64,000 bases of DNA from Nocardioides sp. BP30 (GCF_029873215.1 NZ_CP123620.1:620001-684000); one strand, 5' to 3'; counted from the stretch's first letter, positions 42,965 through 52,313 are shown. Notes: generated from the letters alone by a model not told the origin. Numbers and translations are program-made.

Positions 42965-43896
42965 CCACGCTGCGAGCCGAGTCCGGCGACCTCACCGAGA
43001 CCGCGCCCACCGTCGTACCCCTGCGGCACCCGGGCCGGATCGCCGCCGCGGTAGTGCTGGCGCTGATCGTCGCCCAGGTGGCCTACGTCCTGTGCACGAA
43101 CGACCGCTTCGGCTGGGACGTGGTCCGGCACTACCTCTTCGCCGGCCGGGTGCTGCGCGGTGTGTGGCTCTCGGTGTGGCTGACGGTCGTCTCGATGGTC
43201 GCCGGTCTGGTGCTCGGGGTGGTCCTCGCGGTGATGCGCCTCTCGGCCAACCCGGTGGCTCGCTGGACCTCGTGGGTCTACGTCTGGCTCTTCCGCAGCA
43301 CGCCGGTGCTGGTCCAGCTCGTGTTCTGGTACAACCTCTCCGCGCTGTTCCCGCGAGTCGGCCTGAGCGTGCCGTTCGGGGGCCCCGAGATCTGGACGAC
43401 GAGTGCCAACTCGGCCATCACGCCGCTGACCGCCGCGATCCTCGGGCTCGCGTTGAACGAGGCCGCCTACATGGCCGAGATCATCCGCTCCGGCATCCTC
43501 TCGGTCGACGCCGGCCAGGCCGAGGCCGCGACCGCCTTCGGGATGACCCGGCTCAAGGCGTTGCGGCGGGTGATCCTGCCGCAGGCGATGCGCGTCATCG
43601 CCCCGCCGACCGGCAACGAGCTGATCACGATGCTGAAGACCACCGCGCTGGTCAGCACCGTCGCGGTCTCGGACCTGATGTACACGGTGCAGCAGATCTC
43701 GGCCGCCAACTTCGAGGTGATCCCGCTGTTGATCGCGGCCAGCCTCTGGTACCTGGCGCTGGTCTCGGTCCTGATGCTCGGGCAGGCCCAGCTCGAGCGC
43801 CGGCTCAACCGGTCGCTGGTGCGTACCGTCCGCGTCCGTACGCCGCGTCGCCGCCGCTCGGTGCCGACGCTGACCCGTGGGAGTGAGCATGTCTGA
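42961..43896 (+). CDS. Amino-acid ABC transporter permease (His/Glu/Gln type)
   Basis: 311 aa. Five to six transmembrane helices. The permease motif [25 protein letters not shown] and the early [28 protein letters not shown] place it in the polar amino-acid transporter group. The ATG overlaps the dipeptidase stop. A basic C-terminal tail overlaps the start of the ATPase gene. It acts with the next two genes as an importer. Confidence 0.92.
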   Translation: MTTLRAESGDLTETAPTVVPLRHPGRIAAAVVLALIVAQVAYVLCTNDRFGWDVVRHYLFAGRVLRGVWLSVWLTVVSMVAGLVLGVVLAVMRLSANPVARWTSWVYVWLFRSTPVLVQLVFWYNLSALFPRVGLSVPFGGPEIWTTSANSAITPLTAAILGLALNEAAYMAEIIRSGILSVDAGQAEAATAFGMTRLKALRRVILPQAMRVIAPPTGNELITMLKTTALVSTVAVSDLMYTVQQISAANFEVIPLLIAASLWYLALVSVLMLGQAQLERRLNRSLVRTVRVRTPRRRRSVPTLTRGSEHV

Positions 43897-44659
43897 ATCC
43901 GCGACGGTGCTGCGCGTCGACCACCTGAGCAAGAGCTACGCCGGCGTACCGGTCCTGCGCGACGTCTCGCTGACCCTCGACCGGGGCGAGGTGATGTGCG
44001 TCCTCGGTCCGTCGGGCAGCGGCAAGTCGACGCTGCTGCGCTGCGTCAACCATCTGGAGAAGGTGGACGGCGGGATCGTCCGGGTCGGCTCGGAGATCAT
44101 CGGCTACCGCGAGCGTCACGGGAAGCTGCACGAGCTGCGCGAGCGTGAGGTGTGTGCCCAGCGCACCGCGATCGGCATGGTCTTCCAGCACTTCAACCTC
44201 TTCGCCCACATGACGGCGCTGGAGAACGTGATGGAGGCGCCGGTCCAGGTCAAGGGCGAGAAGCCGGCCGAGGTGCGCAAGCGTGCCGAGGAGCTGCTCG
44301 AGCGGGTCGGACTCGCCGAGCGCAAGCACCACTATCCCAACCAGCTCTCCGGCGGCCAGAAGCAGCGGGTGGCGATCGCCCGGGCACTGGCGATGCGGCC
44401 GACGCTGATGCTCTTCGACGAGCCGACCTCCGCCCTCGACCCCGAGCTGGTCGGCGAGGTGCTCGACGTGATGAAGGAGCTCGCCGCGAGCGGCATGACC
44501 ATGCTGGTGGTCACCCACGAGATCGGCTTCGCGCGGGAGGTGGCCTCGACGGTCGCCTTCATGGACGGCGGCGTCGTCATCGAGTCCGGTGCGCCCGCCG
44601 AGGTCCTCAGCAGGCCTCAGCACGAACGTACCCAGGCCTTCCTCGGCAAGGTGCTCTGA
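43889..44659 (+). CDS. Amino-acid ABC transporter ATP-binding protein (GlnQ type)
   Basis: 256 aa, standard size. Walker [16 protein letters not shown]-loop [12 protein letters not shown], signature [13 protein letters not shown], Walker [14 protein letters not shown] and switch THEIGF are all intact. ATG 43889 is preferred over the GTG four codons earlier because of the GGGAG ribosome site. Confidence 0.93.
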   Translation: MSESATVLRVDHLSKSYAGVPVLRDVSLTLDRGEVMCVLGPSGSGKSTLLRCVNHLEKVDGGIVRVGSEIIGYRERHGKLHELREREVCAQRTAIGMVFQHFNLFAHMTALENVMEAPVQVKGEKPAEVRKRAEELLERVGLAERKHHYPNQLSGGQKQRVAIARALAMRPTLMLFDEPTSALDPELVGEVLDVMKELAASGMTMLVVTHEIGFAREVASTVAFMDGGVVIESGAPAEVLSRPQHERTQAFLGKVL

Positions 44660-44727
44660 GCCTCGCCGTGTCTCGACCCTCCCATCCCGGCGGCCGGGCC
44701 GCCTCGATCCACCGAAGGACCCATCCC

Positions 44728-45648
44728 ATGACCAACCTGCGCTCCCCGTGGCTCCAGGCCACCCTTGTCGGGCTGGTGGCTCTCAGCGCCACGGCCTGCT
44801 CCAGCGGTCACGACGACACCGCCTCCGACGCGGCGGGCACGGCGGGTGCCGCCAGCTCCGGTACGGCGTCGGCCCAGCCGGGCGATCCCGCGGCCGCCGC
44901 GCTGGTCCCCGCCGAGATCCGCAAGCGTGGCTCCATCACGATCGCGACTGATCCGTCGTACCCGCCGCTGGAGTACGCCGACGCGGACTCCGGCGATCTG
45001 AAGGGCATGGAGGTCGACCTCGGCAACGCCCTGGGCAAGGAGCTCGGGCTGCAGGTGAAGTGGACCAAGGTGGCCTTCAACAGCATCGTCCCCGGTCTCC
45101 AGGCGGGTCGCTACGACATGGCGCTCTCCGGCTTCTGGGTGTTCCCCGACCGGCTCAAGGTGACCAGCATGATCACGTACTTCGAGTCCGGCAGTCAGTA
45201 CATGGTCAAGGCCGGCAGCTCGCTCAAGATCGACACCCGCGCCGATCTGTGCGGTACGACGGTGGCGCTGGAGAGCGGCTCCTCGGAGATCGAGATGAAC
45301 CAGACCGAGAGCAAGACCTGCCAGGCCGAGGGCCAGAAGCCGATCACCGTGCAGACCTACCAGACCCAGGACCAGGCGAACCTCGCCGTCACCTCCGGCC
45401 GGGCGCAGAGCACGGGCGTCGGCGCCGAGGTGGCCGGTTACACGGTGAAGAACGCGCACGGTCAGCTGGCCCTCGCCGGGGCGATCTTCGACTCCAGCCC
45501 GGCCGGCATCGCCTTCCCGAAGAACAGCGCCCTGCTCCCGGCCGCCGATGCGGCACTGACGACGATGTCGACCGACGGCTCGCTGAAGAAGCTCTTCTCG
45601 ACCTACGGCGTCAGCGACCAGCAGATCGCGCTCAAGCTCAACAAGTGA
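44728..45648 (+). CDS. Amino-acid-type ABC transporter substrate-binding lipoprotein
   Basis: 306 aa. Lipobox LSATACSS at about residues 19-26, a Ser/Ala/Gly linker, then the SBP family 3 fold (SITIATDPSYPPLEYADADS, FDVDLG-like GMEVDLGNALGKELG, AGRYDMALSGFWVFPDR, LCGTTVALESGSSE). It captures the solute for the preceding permease and ATPase. Family 3 members bind polar amino acids, opines or similar. It lies 68 bases after the ATPase gene and is followed by an R-family repeat. Confidence 0.92.
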   Translation: MTNLRSPWLQATLVGLVALSATACSSGHDDTASDAAGTAGAASSGTASAQPGDPAAAALVPAEIRKRGSITIATDPSYPPLEYADADSGDLKGMEVDLGNALGKELGLQVKWTKVAFNSIVPGLQAGRYDMALSGFWVFPDRLKVTSMITYFESGSQYMVKAGSSLKIDTRADLCGTTVALESGSSEIEMNQTESKTCQAEGQKPITVQTYQTQDQANLAVTSGRAQSTGVGAEVAGYTVKNAHGQLALAGAIFDSSPAGIAFPKNSALLPAADAALTTMSTDGSLKKLFSTYGVSDQQIALKLNK

Positions 45649-45650
45649 CC

Positions 45651-45748
45651 GCCGAGAGGTCATGAACCGCGGGTCGAGTGTCCACAGCCAGGTGGACACT
45701 CGACCCGCGGTAGTTGACGTCTCGACCCGCCGAAAGTGACGCCTCGGC
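45651..45748. repeat. Intergenic palindromic repeat, family R copy 4
   Basis: A hairpin with perfect 20-base arms at 45666-45685 and 45692-45711 has loop AGCCAG. The element is bounded by GCCGAGAGGTCA (45651) and TGACGCCTCGGC (to 45748). It fills the gap between the convergent substrate-binding protein and acs genes, starting 2 bases after the former's stop. Confidence 0.82.
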
Positions 45749-45754
45749 TGGGGC

Positions 45755-47746
45755 TCAGTCCTCCGTGGAGGCCGCCTTCCCGGCGGCGATGAGCTCCATG
45801 ATGGAGGAGTCGGCCAGGGTCGTGGTGTCCCCGACGCCGCGGCCCTCGGCGAGGTCGCGCAGGAGGCGGCGCATGATCTTGCCCGAGCGGGTCTTGGGCA
45901 GCTCGGGCACGATCATGATCCGCTTGGGCTTGGCGATCGGCCCGATCTGGGTGCGGACGTGGTCGGAGAGCTCCTTCTCGCAGCTTTCCGGGGCGCCCTC
46001 GCGCAGGATGACGTAGGCGACCACTGCCTGACCGGTGTCGGCGTCGGTGGCGCCGACCACCGCGGCCTCGGCGACGTAGGGGTGCGAGACCAGGGCGGAC
46101 TCGATCTCGGTGGTGGAGAGCCGGTGACCCGAGACGTTCATGACGTCGTCGACGCGACCCAGGACCCACAGGTCGCCGTCCTCGTCCTTCTTCGCGCCGT
46201 CGCCGGCGAAGTAGTACCCCTGGCCGCCGTTGGCGTCGCGGAACCGGGCCCAATAGGTGTCGATGTAGCGCTGGTCGTCGCCCCAGATGGTGCGCAGCAT
46301 CGAGGGCCACGGCTGGGTGAGCACGAGGTAGCCGCCCGAGCCGTTGGGCACGGGGTGGCCCTCGTCGTCGACCACGTCGGCGGTGACGCCCGGCAACGGG
46401 TTCATCGCCGAGCCGGGCTTGGCGTGGGTCACCCCCGGCAGCGGGCTGATCATCATGGCGCCGGTCTCGGTCTGCCACCAGGTGTCCACCACGGGCGTGC
46501 GGTCGCCGCCGATGACGTGGCGGTACCAGACGTAGGCCTCGGGGTTGATCGGCTCGCCCACCGAGCCCAGGATCCGCAGGCTGCTCAGGTCGTGCTGGTC
46601 GGGGATGTCGTGACCCTGCTTCATGAACGAGCGGATCGCCGTGGGAGCGGTGTAGAAGAGCGTCACCTTCTTCTCCTCGATGATCCGCCACCACCGGCCC
46701 CGCTCGGGATAGTCGGGCGTGCCTTCGTAGAGAACCTGGGTCGCGCCGTTCGCGAGCGGACCGTAGACGATGTAGGAGTGGCCGGTGACCCAGCCGATGT
46801 CGGCGGTGCACCAGTAGACGTCCGTCTCGGGCTTGAGGTCGAAGACCTCCCAGTGGGTGAACGCCGCCTGGGTCAGGTAGCCGCCGGTGGTGTGCAGGAT
46901 GCCCTTGGGCTTGCCGGTGGTGCCCGAGGTGTACATGACGTAGAGCGGATGCTCGGCGTCGAACGCCTCCGGCGTGTGCTCGGTGGAGGCGGTCGCGACA
47001 GCGTCGTGCCACCACACGTCGACCCCGTCCTCCCAGGCGACGTCCTGGCCGGTACGCCGGACGACCAGCACCTTCTCGACCGTGTGCCCGGCGCCGGCCG
47101 CGATGCTCCGCGCCTCGTCGACCGCCGGCTTCAGCGCCGAGGGCGCGCCGCGGCGGTAGCCGCCGTCGGCGGTGACCACCACCTTCGCGCCGCAGTCCTC
47201 GATCCGGGAGGCGAGCGCCTCGGCGGAGAAGCCGCCGAAGACGACCGTGTGCGGTGCGCCGAGCCGGGCGCAGGCCAGCATCGTGACGATGGCCTCGGGG
47301 ATCATCGGCATGTAGATAGCGACCCGATCGCCGGTGGCCACTCCCAGCGAGCTCAGCGCGTTCGCGGCCTGGCTGACCTCGTCCTTGAGCTGGGCGTAGG
47401 TCAGGTCACGCGATTCCGCGCCCTGGTCGGAGACCGGCTCGCCGACCCAGTGGAGGGCGACCCGGTCCCCGTTGCCGGCCTCGACGTGACGGTCCACGCA
47501 GTTGTAGGCGGCGTTGAGCTTCCCGCCGGTGAACCACTTGAAGAACGGCGGGTTGTCGTCGTCCAGCACCCGGTCCCACCGCTGGGCCCAGGACAACCTG
47601 TCGGCGGCCTTGGCCCAGAAGGCCTCGCGGTCGGCGCCGGCCTCGTCGTACGCGTCGGCCTTCACGTTCGCGTTGGCGGCCAGCTCGGCCGGCGGCTCGA
47701 AGCGCCGGTTCTCGTGCAGCAGGTTCGACAGCGTCTGTTCGGTCAT
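45755..47746 (-). CDS. acs: Acetyl-CoA synthetase
   Basis: 663 aa. Activates acetate through acetyl-AMP. The AMP-binding P-loop is YTSGTTGKPKG, with FGGFSAEALASRIEDCGAKVVVTADGGYRRG, WWQTETG, SGHRLSTTEIESAL and the C-terminal KTRSGKIMRR, whose Lys is the regulatory acetylation site. It faces away from SatP and the ActP-like cluster but belongs to the same acetate-use neighbourhood. A Crp-like site lies about 31-46 bases upstream of the start. Confidence 0.95.
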   Translation of the reverse strand: MTEQTLSNLLHENRRFEPPAELAANANVKADAYDEAGADREAFWAKAADRLSWAQRWDRVLDDDNPPFFKWFTGGKLNAAYNCVDRHVEAGNGDRVALHWVGEPVSDQGAESRDLTYAQLKDEVSQAANALSSLGVATGDRVAIYMPMIPEAIVTMLACARLGAPHTVVFGGFSAEALASRIEDCGAKVVVTADGGYRRGAPSALKPAVDEARSIAAGAGHTVEKVLVVRRTGQDVAWEDGVDVWWHDAVATASTEHTPEAFDAEHPLYVMYTSGTTGKPKGILHTTGGYLTQAAFTHWEVFDLKPETDVYWCTADIGWVTGHSYIVYGPLANGATQVLYEGTPDYPERGRWWRIIEEKKVTLFYTAPTAIRSFMKQGHDIPDQHDLSSLRILGSVGEPINPEAYVWYRHVIGGDRTPVVDTWWQTETGAMMISPLPGVTHAKPGSAMNPLPGVTADVVDDEGHPVPNGSGGYLVLTQPWPSMLRTIWGDDQRYIDTYWARFRDANGGQGYYFAGDGAKKDEDGDLWVLGRVDDVMNVSGHRLSTTEIESALVSHPYVAEAAVVGATDADTGQAVVAYVILREGAPESCEKELSDHVRTQIGPIAKPKRIMIVPELPKTRSGKIMRRLLRDLAEGRGVGDTTTLADSSIMELIAAGKAASTED

Positions 47747-47776
47747 CTGATCACTTCCGGGTGCGAGTCGGTGCTA

Positions 47777-47792
47777 CGTGTCCTACGCCACA
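47777..47792 (-). promoter_or_regulatory. Candidate Crp/GlxR site upstream of acs
   Basis: On the minus strand it reads TGTGG-CGTAGG-ACACG, one mismatch per half from TGTGA-N6-TCACG/A. Its near edge is about 30 bases before the acs start. It is an acceptable but weak match on its own. Confidence 0.4.
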
Positions 47793-47800
47793 CTAGGCCG

Positions 47801-48424
47801 TCACGCGCGCGGTCCGACCGGCAGCACCTGGCGCTTGAAGGTGAAGGCCGTGACACCGGCGAAGGAGGTGTACCAGGCGACGGCGGCCGTCACGATGCCG
47901 AGGTAGCCCCCGATCTTGATCCAGTTCGACGACTCCTTGTCGAACCAGCCGATCGCCAGGATCGCGAAGGTCACCGTCAGCAGGACGAACACCCCGAGGA
48001 CAGCCCCCGAGACGCGGGAGGCGGCGACGGCCATGTACGCCGTGAAGATCGCCCAGCCGAGCAGGTAGACACCCACGACCTTGTACCCGTCGGGCCCCAG
48101 CTTGGCCAGGTCCTTCTCGGCCAGCCACCAGAAGGAGAGCCAGAATCCACCGTAGGAGCAGAACGCTGTCGCGCCGAAGGTGTTGCCCTTCGCGAACTCC
48201 CACACGCCGGCGGTGAACTGGCAGATGCCGCCGTAGGCGAGCGCGAGCCCGAGCGCACCGCCGACGAGCGCCTGGGGGACGATGTTGGCGTTGACGCAGC
48301 TGAGGACGAAGGTCGTCAGGGCGAAGGCGGCCAGCCCCAGCGGGGCCGGATCGGCGATGTGAGCACCCGGGAGGGTCCGGGAGATGGGCGCCTCCGCGGG
48401 GCGCTCCGTGTAGTTGCTGGACAT
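47801..48424 (-). CDS. Acetate/succinate transporter of the SatP (GPR1/FUN34/YaaH) family
   Basis: 207 aa with six transmembrane helices. The family motif NPAPLGL appears as DPAPLGLAAFALTTFVLS at about 28-45, and the second motif is QFTAGVWEFAKGNTFGATAFCSYGGFWLS. The ATG at 48424 is preceded by AAGGAG. It imports acetate by proton symport or as a channel, supplying acs 54 bases downstream on the same strand. Confidence 0.92.
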   Translation of the reverse strand: MSSNYTERPAEAPISRTLPGAHIADPAPLGLAAFALTTFVLSCVNANIVPQALVGGALGLALAYGGICQFTAGVWEFAKGNTFGATAFCSYGGFWLSFWWLAEKDLAKLGPDGYKVVGVYLLGWAIFTAYMAVAASRVSGAVLGVFVLLTVTFAILAIGWFDKESSNWIKIGGYLGIVTAAVAWYTSFAGVTAFTFKRQVLPVGPRA

Positions 48425-48551
48425 GTCGTGCTCCTTCGAGATGCAGGACTGGACCATCCCCGGATGCCCGGGCATCACGACGCTAGGAGCCTCCGGGGGC
48501 CGGCGCCACGGGCACGGCCGGAGCGGTCGCCCGGCGGCAGGATGCCTGCGA

Positions 48552-48567
48552 TGTGCGCTGCGTCACA
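48552..48567 (-). promoter_or_regulatory. Candidate Crp/GlxR site upstream of satP-type gene
   Basis: TGTGC-GCTGCG-TCACA differs from the ideal palindrome at one base. It lies in the 181-base gap between the symporter stop and the SatP start, about 128 bases upstream of the latter. Confidence 0.5.
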
Positions 48568-48605
48568 CACGACGAGCGGCGTCGTGGCGACGACGAGCGG
48601 CGCGC

Positions 48606-50117
48606 TCACTCGGCTCCACGGGCACGGAACCCGCCGCGGTCGACCATCACCGCCTCGGGCGTGTGCAGCCGCACCATCGTCCGGGCGACGTGGAGCGGTC
48701 GGCTGGTCGCCACCGACACGCCCACCATGGTCGCGAACGCCAGCGGGACGGTCACCAGCGCGGGTTGGGAGAGTACGGCGCCCCCCAGTCCGGGGTAGCT
48801 GTGCCCGCTCAACCCCACCGCCACCGCGGCGGTGGAGAGCGCCCCGCCCACGGTCATCCCGGCGATGGCACCGGTCGCGGTCAGGCGTGGCCACCAGATG
48901 CCGAGCAGCAGCATCGGCGCGAAGGTCGAGGCGGCGACCGCGAAGGCCAGCTCGACCGCGTGCGCCACCGCGAGACCGGTGGAGAGCAGGGTCAGGGCGA
49001 GCGTCGCCAGCGCCCCGATGGTCGCCGCGATCCGGAAGGCCGCCACGCCACCGAACCGGTGACCCAGCAGGTCCTGCCCGATCACGCCGGCGATGGAGAG
49101 CACCAGCCCCGAGGAGGTGGAGAGGAACGCCGCGAACGCGCCGGCGGCGAGCACCGCCGTCAACAGGTCCGCCGTGGTGCCGCCGACGAGGTGGCCGGGC
49201 AGGTCGAGGACGGCCGTGTCGGTGGCGTCGGTGGCGGTCAGCGGTGCGAGATAGTGCCGCCCGAGGACGCCGTACACCGGTGGCAGCAGGTAGAAGAGGC
49301 TCAGCAGCCCCAGGACGGTGACAGTCGTACGGCGAGCGGCGTACCCGTCCCGGTTGGTGTAGAAGCGGACCACGACGTGGGGCAGGCCCATCGTGCCGAG
49401 GAAGGTCGCCACGATCAGCGAGTACGTCAGGTAGAGGCTGTGCGGGCCGCGCATCGGCTCCAGCCAGTCGGTGCTGTGCAACCGTGCCGCCGCGCCGGGT
49501 GCACCGCCGTGGTGGACGGCGAGCAGGAAGGCCAGCGGCACCAGGAGCGCTGCCAGCTTGAGCCAGTACTGCACCGCCTGCACCAGCGTGATGCTGCGCA
49601 TCCCGCCGGCGACGACGCTGGCCAGCACCACCACGGCCACCGCCGTCGACCCGGTCCAGGCGGGTGCGCCGGTCAGCGCGTGCACCGTCAGCCCGGCACC
49701 CTGGAACTGCGGGATCAGGTAGAGCACGGCGATCAGCACGCCGAGGGCGCTCGCGAGCGTCCGGGCGCGCTGCGACTCCAGCCGGAACTCGGCGAAGTCC
49801 GGCAACGTGTAGGCACGCGAGCGGCGCAGCGGCGCTGCCACGAACAGCAGCAGCACGAGGTAGCCGGCGGTCCAGCCGACCGGGTACCAGAGCATGTCGA
49901 CGCCGCGCGCCATCACCAGTCCGGCGACACCGAGGAAGGAAGCGGCCGACAGGTACTCCCCGCTGATCGCGGCGGCGTTGGTCGCCGGCCCGACAGCCCG
50001 CGAGGCCACGTAGAAGTCGCTGGTGGTCCGGGCTAGCCGCAGCCCGAACGCTCCGACCGCGAGGGTCAGGACCGAGACCAGCAGCGCCGCGAGGGCGGCG
50101 ATCGCGTTGGCGTTCAC
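48606..50117 (-). CDS. Sodium:solute symporter, ActP-like
   Basis: 503 aa with about 13 transmembrane helices. SSS-family motifs include TTSDFYVASRAVGPATNAAAISGEYLSAASFLG, FLGTMGLPHVVVRFYT and AAGAFAAFLSTSSGLVLSIAGVIGQD, closest to ActP/MctC carriers of acetate, propionate and pyruvate. The GTG at 50117 overlaps the DUF485-like gene. It is the last gene of a four-gene operon with a LytTR two-component system. Confidence 0.9.
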   Translation of the reverse strand: MNANAIAALAALLVSVLTLAVGAFGLRLARTTSDFYVASRAVGPATNAAAISGEYLSAASFLGVAGLVMARGVDMLWYPVGWTAGYLVLLLFVAAPLRRSRAYTLPDFAEFRLESQRARTLASALGVLIAVLYLIPQFQGAGLTVHALTGAPAWTGSTAVAVVVLASVVAGGMRSITLVQAVQYWLKLAALLVPLAFLLAVHHGGAPGAAARLHSTDWLEPMRGPHSLYLTYSLIVATFLGTMGLPHVVVRFYTNRDGYAARRTTVTVLGLLSLFYLLPPVYGVLGRHYLAPLTATDATDTAVLDLPGHLVGGTTADLLTAVLAAGAFAAFLSTSSGLVLSIAGVIGQDLLGHRFGGVAAFRIAATIGALATLALTLLSTGLAVAHAVELAFAVAASTFAPMLLLGIWWPRLTATGAIAGMTVGGALSTAAVAVGLSGHSYPGLGGAVLSQPALVTVPLAFATMVGVSVATSRPLHVARTMVRLHTPEAVMVDRGGFRARGAE

Positions 50118-50485
50118 CGCGGGCCGACCAGGTCCTGGAAGGCGCGCTCGTTGCGCTCGGCGCGGCGGACGTAGACGACCGCCAGCCCGATGATCACCGG
50201 ATAGCAGCCGGCGCCGAGCAGCAGCCAGGCCAGGGGTACGCCGAGGATCCGACCGTGCTGCAGCCACGGCACGAGGACGAACAGCAGCGGCAGAGCGCCG
50301 ACGCTCGACACGAGCACGAGCAGCAGGCCGAGCGCGAGCCGCAGCTGGCTGCGCACCAGCGATCGCATGTACACCTCGCCGACAGGGCTCTGCGCATCGA
50401 TCTCGCGCGCGACGGTGGTCCGCCGCGGCCTTCCGGCGGTCGGGGCGGTGATCCGCGTCCGGGGCAGCGGCGCGTTGCTGCTCAC
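50114..50485 (-). CDS. DUF485-like small membrane partner of the symporter
   Basis: 123 aa. Two transmembrane helices (about 52-75 and 82-106) follow a basic N-terminal segment. RSLVRSQLRLALGLLLVL and the C-terminal YVRRAERNERAFQDLV match the small proteins that precede ActP symporters. It starts at GTG 50485, overlapping the response regulator stop; the end overlaps the symporter GTG. Confidence 0.78.
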   Translation of the reverse strand: MSSNAPLPRTRITAPTAGRPRRTTVAREIDAQSPVGEVYMRSLVRSQLRLALGLLLVLVSSVGALPLLFVLVPWLQHGRILGVPLAWLLLGAGCYPVIIGLAVVYVRRAERNERAFQDLVGPR

Positions 50486-51198
50486 GCCTCCCCCCGACGG
50501 GTCCGCCGCAGCTGCTCGCGCAGTGCCGGCGTGTGGCGCCTGCTGACCAGCAGCTCGTGGCCGCCCACGACCACCGCCACCCGGCCGTCCTCCTCGCGGA
50601 TCTCCTCCACGTGGTGCAGCGAGACCAGCAGCGATCGGTGGATCCGGATGAAGCCGGTGTCGCGCCAGCGCTCCTCCAGGGTGGAGATGGGCAGGCGCAC
50701 CAGGTGGCTCCCGGTCGCGGTGTGCAGCCGGCTGTAGTCGCCCTGGGCCTCCACGTAGCTGACCGTCGAGCGGGTCACCAGCCGGGTGACCCCACCCAGC
50801 TCGACGGCGATCGTGTCGTCGCGCGGCGGCGTCACGCCGGCGTCGCGGATCCGGCGTACGGCCTCGCGCAGGCGCTCCTCGCGCACCGGCTTGAGCAGGT
50901 AGTCCACCGCGTGCAGGTCGAACGCGTCGACGGCGTGCTCGGCGTGCGCGGTGACGAAGACGATCCGGGGCGGGGTGCGGAACCGGGCGAGCACCGCTGC
51001 CAGGTCCAGGCCGGAGAGGCCGGGCATCGCGATGTCCAGGAACACCGCGTCGACGTCGCGCTCGCGCAGCAGTTGCAGCGCCTCGGTCCCCGAGCCGGCG
51101 GTGCTCACCGAGGCGATCCGGTCGTCGCGCCCGAGCAGGAAGGTGAGCTCGTCGCGGACGGGACGTTCGTCGTCGACGATCAGGACGTGCAGCGTCAT
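50482..51198 (-). CDS. LytTR-type response regulator
   Basis: 238 aa. The receiver domain has DD at 9-10, phospho-acceptor Asp55 (AVFLDIAMPG), T at VTAH and Lys in LLKPV. The LytTR DNA-binding domain ends with SLVEAQGDYSRLHT-like YVEAQGDYSRLHTATG and FIRIHRSLLVSLHHVEEI. It pairs with the histidine kinase just upstream (GTGA/ATG overlap) and probably activates the symporter genes behind it, like the pyruvate-sensing BtsSR/YpdAB systems. Confidence 0.92.
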   Translation of the reverse strand: MTLHVLIVDDERPVRDELTFLLGRDDRIASVSTAGSGTEALQLLRERDVDAVFLDIAMPGLSGLDLAAVLARFRTPPRIVFVTAHAEHAVDAFDLHAVDYLLKPVREERLREAVRRIRDAGVTPPRDDTIAVELGGVTRLVTRSTVSYVEAQGDYSRLHTATGSHLVRLPISTLEERWRDTGFIRIHRSLLVSLHHVEEIREEDGRVAVVVGGHELLVSRRHTPALREQLRRTRRGEA

Positions 51199-52313
51199 GG
51201 GCGCACCCCGTGGGCGTACTTCGGAACGCGGACGGTGACCTTCGTGCCCGCCCCCGGAGCGGTCTCGACCACGAGACCGTAGTCGTCACCGAACGTCGAG
51301 CGCAGCCGCTCGTCCACGTTGAACAGCCCCACCGAGTCCAGGCTGGCGTCCCCCGCGAGCACCCTTCGGATCCGCTCCGGATCGCCGCCGACACCGTCGT
51401 CCTCGATGGTGATCACCGCCTCCCGGTCGAGGTCGCGGGCGAGGATCTGCACGGTGCCACCGTCGGGTCGGGGGGCCAGTCCGTGCCGTACGGCGTTCTC
51501 CACCAGCGGCTGCAGGCTCAGCACCGGGATCGTCACGGGGAGCACCTCGGGCGCGACCCGCAGCGTGACGCCGAGCCGGTCGCCGAACCGGGCCTGCTCC
51601 AGCACGAGGTAGCGCTCGATCGACTGGAGCTCCTCGGCGAGCGTGGTGTAGTCGCCGAGCCGGCGGAAGGAATAGCGGGTGAAGTCGGCGAAGTCCAGCA
51701 GCAGCTCCCGCGCCCGGTCGGGGTCGGTGCGCACGAAGCTGGCGATCGCCGTGAGGCTGTTGTAGACGAAGTGTGGGCTGATCTGGGCCCGCAGGGCTCT
51801 GACCTCGGCCTCCATCAGGCGTGATCTCGACGCGTCGAGCTGGCCGAGCTCGAGCTGCCCGCTGACCCACTGGGCGAGCTCGTCGGTCGCCCGGACCAGG
51901 ACAGCCGAGGTGTGACCGGTGTAGATCTGCAGCGTGCCGACGACCCGGTCCTCCACGGTCAGCGGCGAGACGACGGCGTGCCGGATGTCGCACGCCGGGT
52001 TGCCGCACCGGAACTCGCGGTGGTCGCGCACCGTCGTCGATCCGTCCGCGACGCCGTCGCGAGCCAGCTGGGCGGCGTGCTGCTCGTGTTGGACGGCTCC
52101 GCCGTCCCAGGCCAGCAGGGCCTCGGTGTCGGTGAGGGCCACCGCCGGCGCCGCGACCAGGGAGCGCAGGTGCTTGACCGAATCCGTGGCGGAGGTGAGT
52201 GTCAGCCCCTCGCGCAGCGCGCTGGTCATCAGCGATGCGGTGTGCAGGGTGCGGAACGTCGCTCTGTCCGCCTCGGTGCCGAGGTGGCCATGGCGCCGCC
52301 TCCAGCGTGTCAT
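51195..52313 (-). CDS. LytS/YehU-type sensor histidine kinase
   Basis: 372 aa, apparently soluble. A GAF-like sensory region (about 25-150) with Cys103 and Cys108 (FRCGNPACDI) is followed by His_kinase domain with His181 in ALRAQISPHFVYNSLTAI and the ATPase N box (LQPLVENAVRHG) and G boxes (DDGVGG, GLFNVDERL). No transmembrane segments, so it senses an internal signal, possibly pyruvate/acetate status or redox through the two Cys. First gene of the operon. Confidence 0.9.
   Translation of the reverse strand: MTRWRRRHGHLGTEADRATFRTLHTASLMTSALREGLTLTSATDSVKHLRSLVAAPAVALTDTEALLAWDGGAVQHEQHAAQLARDGVADGSTTVRDHREFRCGNPACDIRHAVVSPLTVEDRVVGTLQIYTGHTSAVLVRATDELAQWVSGQLELGQLDASRSRLMEAEVRALRAQISPHFVYNSLTAIASFVRTDPDRARELLLDFADFTRYSFRRLGDYTTLAEELQSIERYLVLEQARFGDRLGVTLRVAPEVLPVTIPVLSLQPLVENAVRHGLAPRPDGGTVQILARDLDREAVITIEDDGVGGDPERIRRVLAGDASLDSVGLFNVDERLRSTFGDDYGLVVETAPGAGTKVTVRVPKYAHGVRP

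Noticed and set aside
45959..49321. Very long plus-strand open frame (over 1100 codons) opposite acs, satP and the symporter
   Set aside because: It is an antisense frame created by high GC third positions. Composition is Arg/Gly/Val/Asp-rich without motifs, while three clear genes occupy the other strand.
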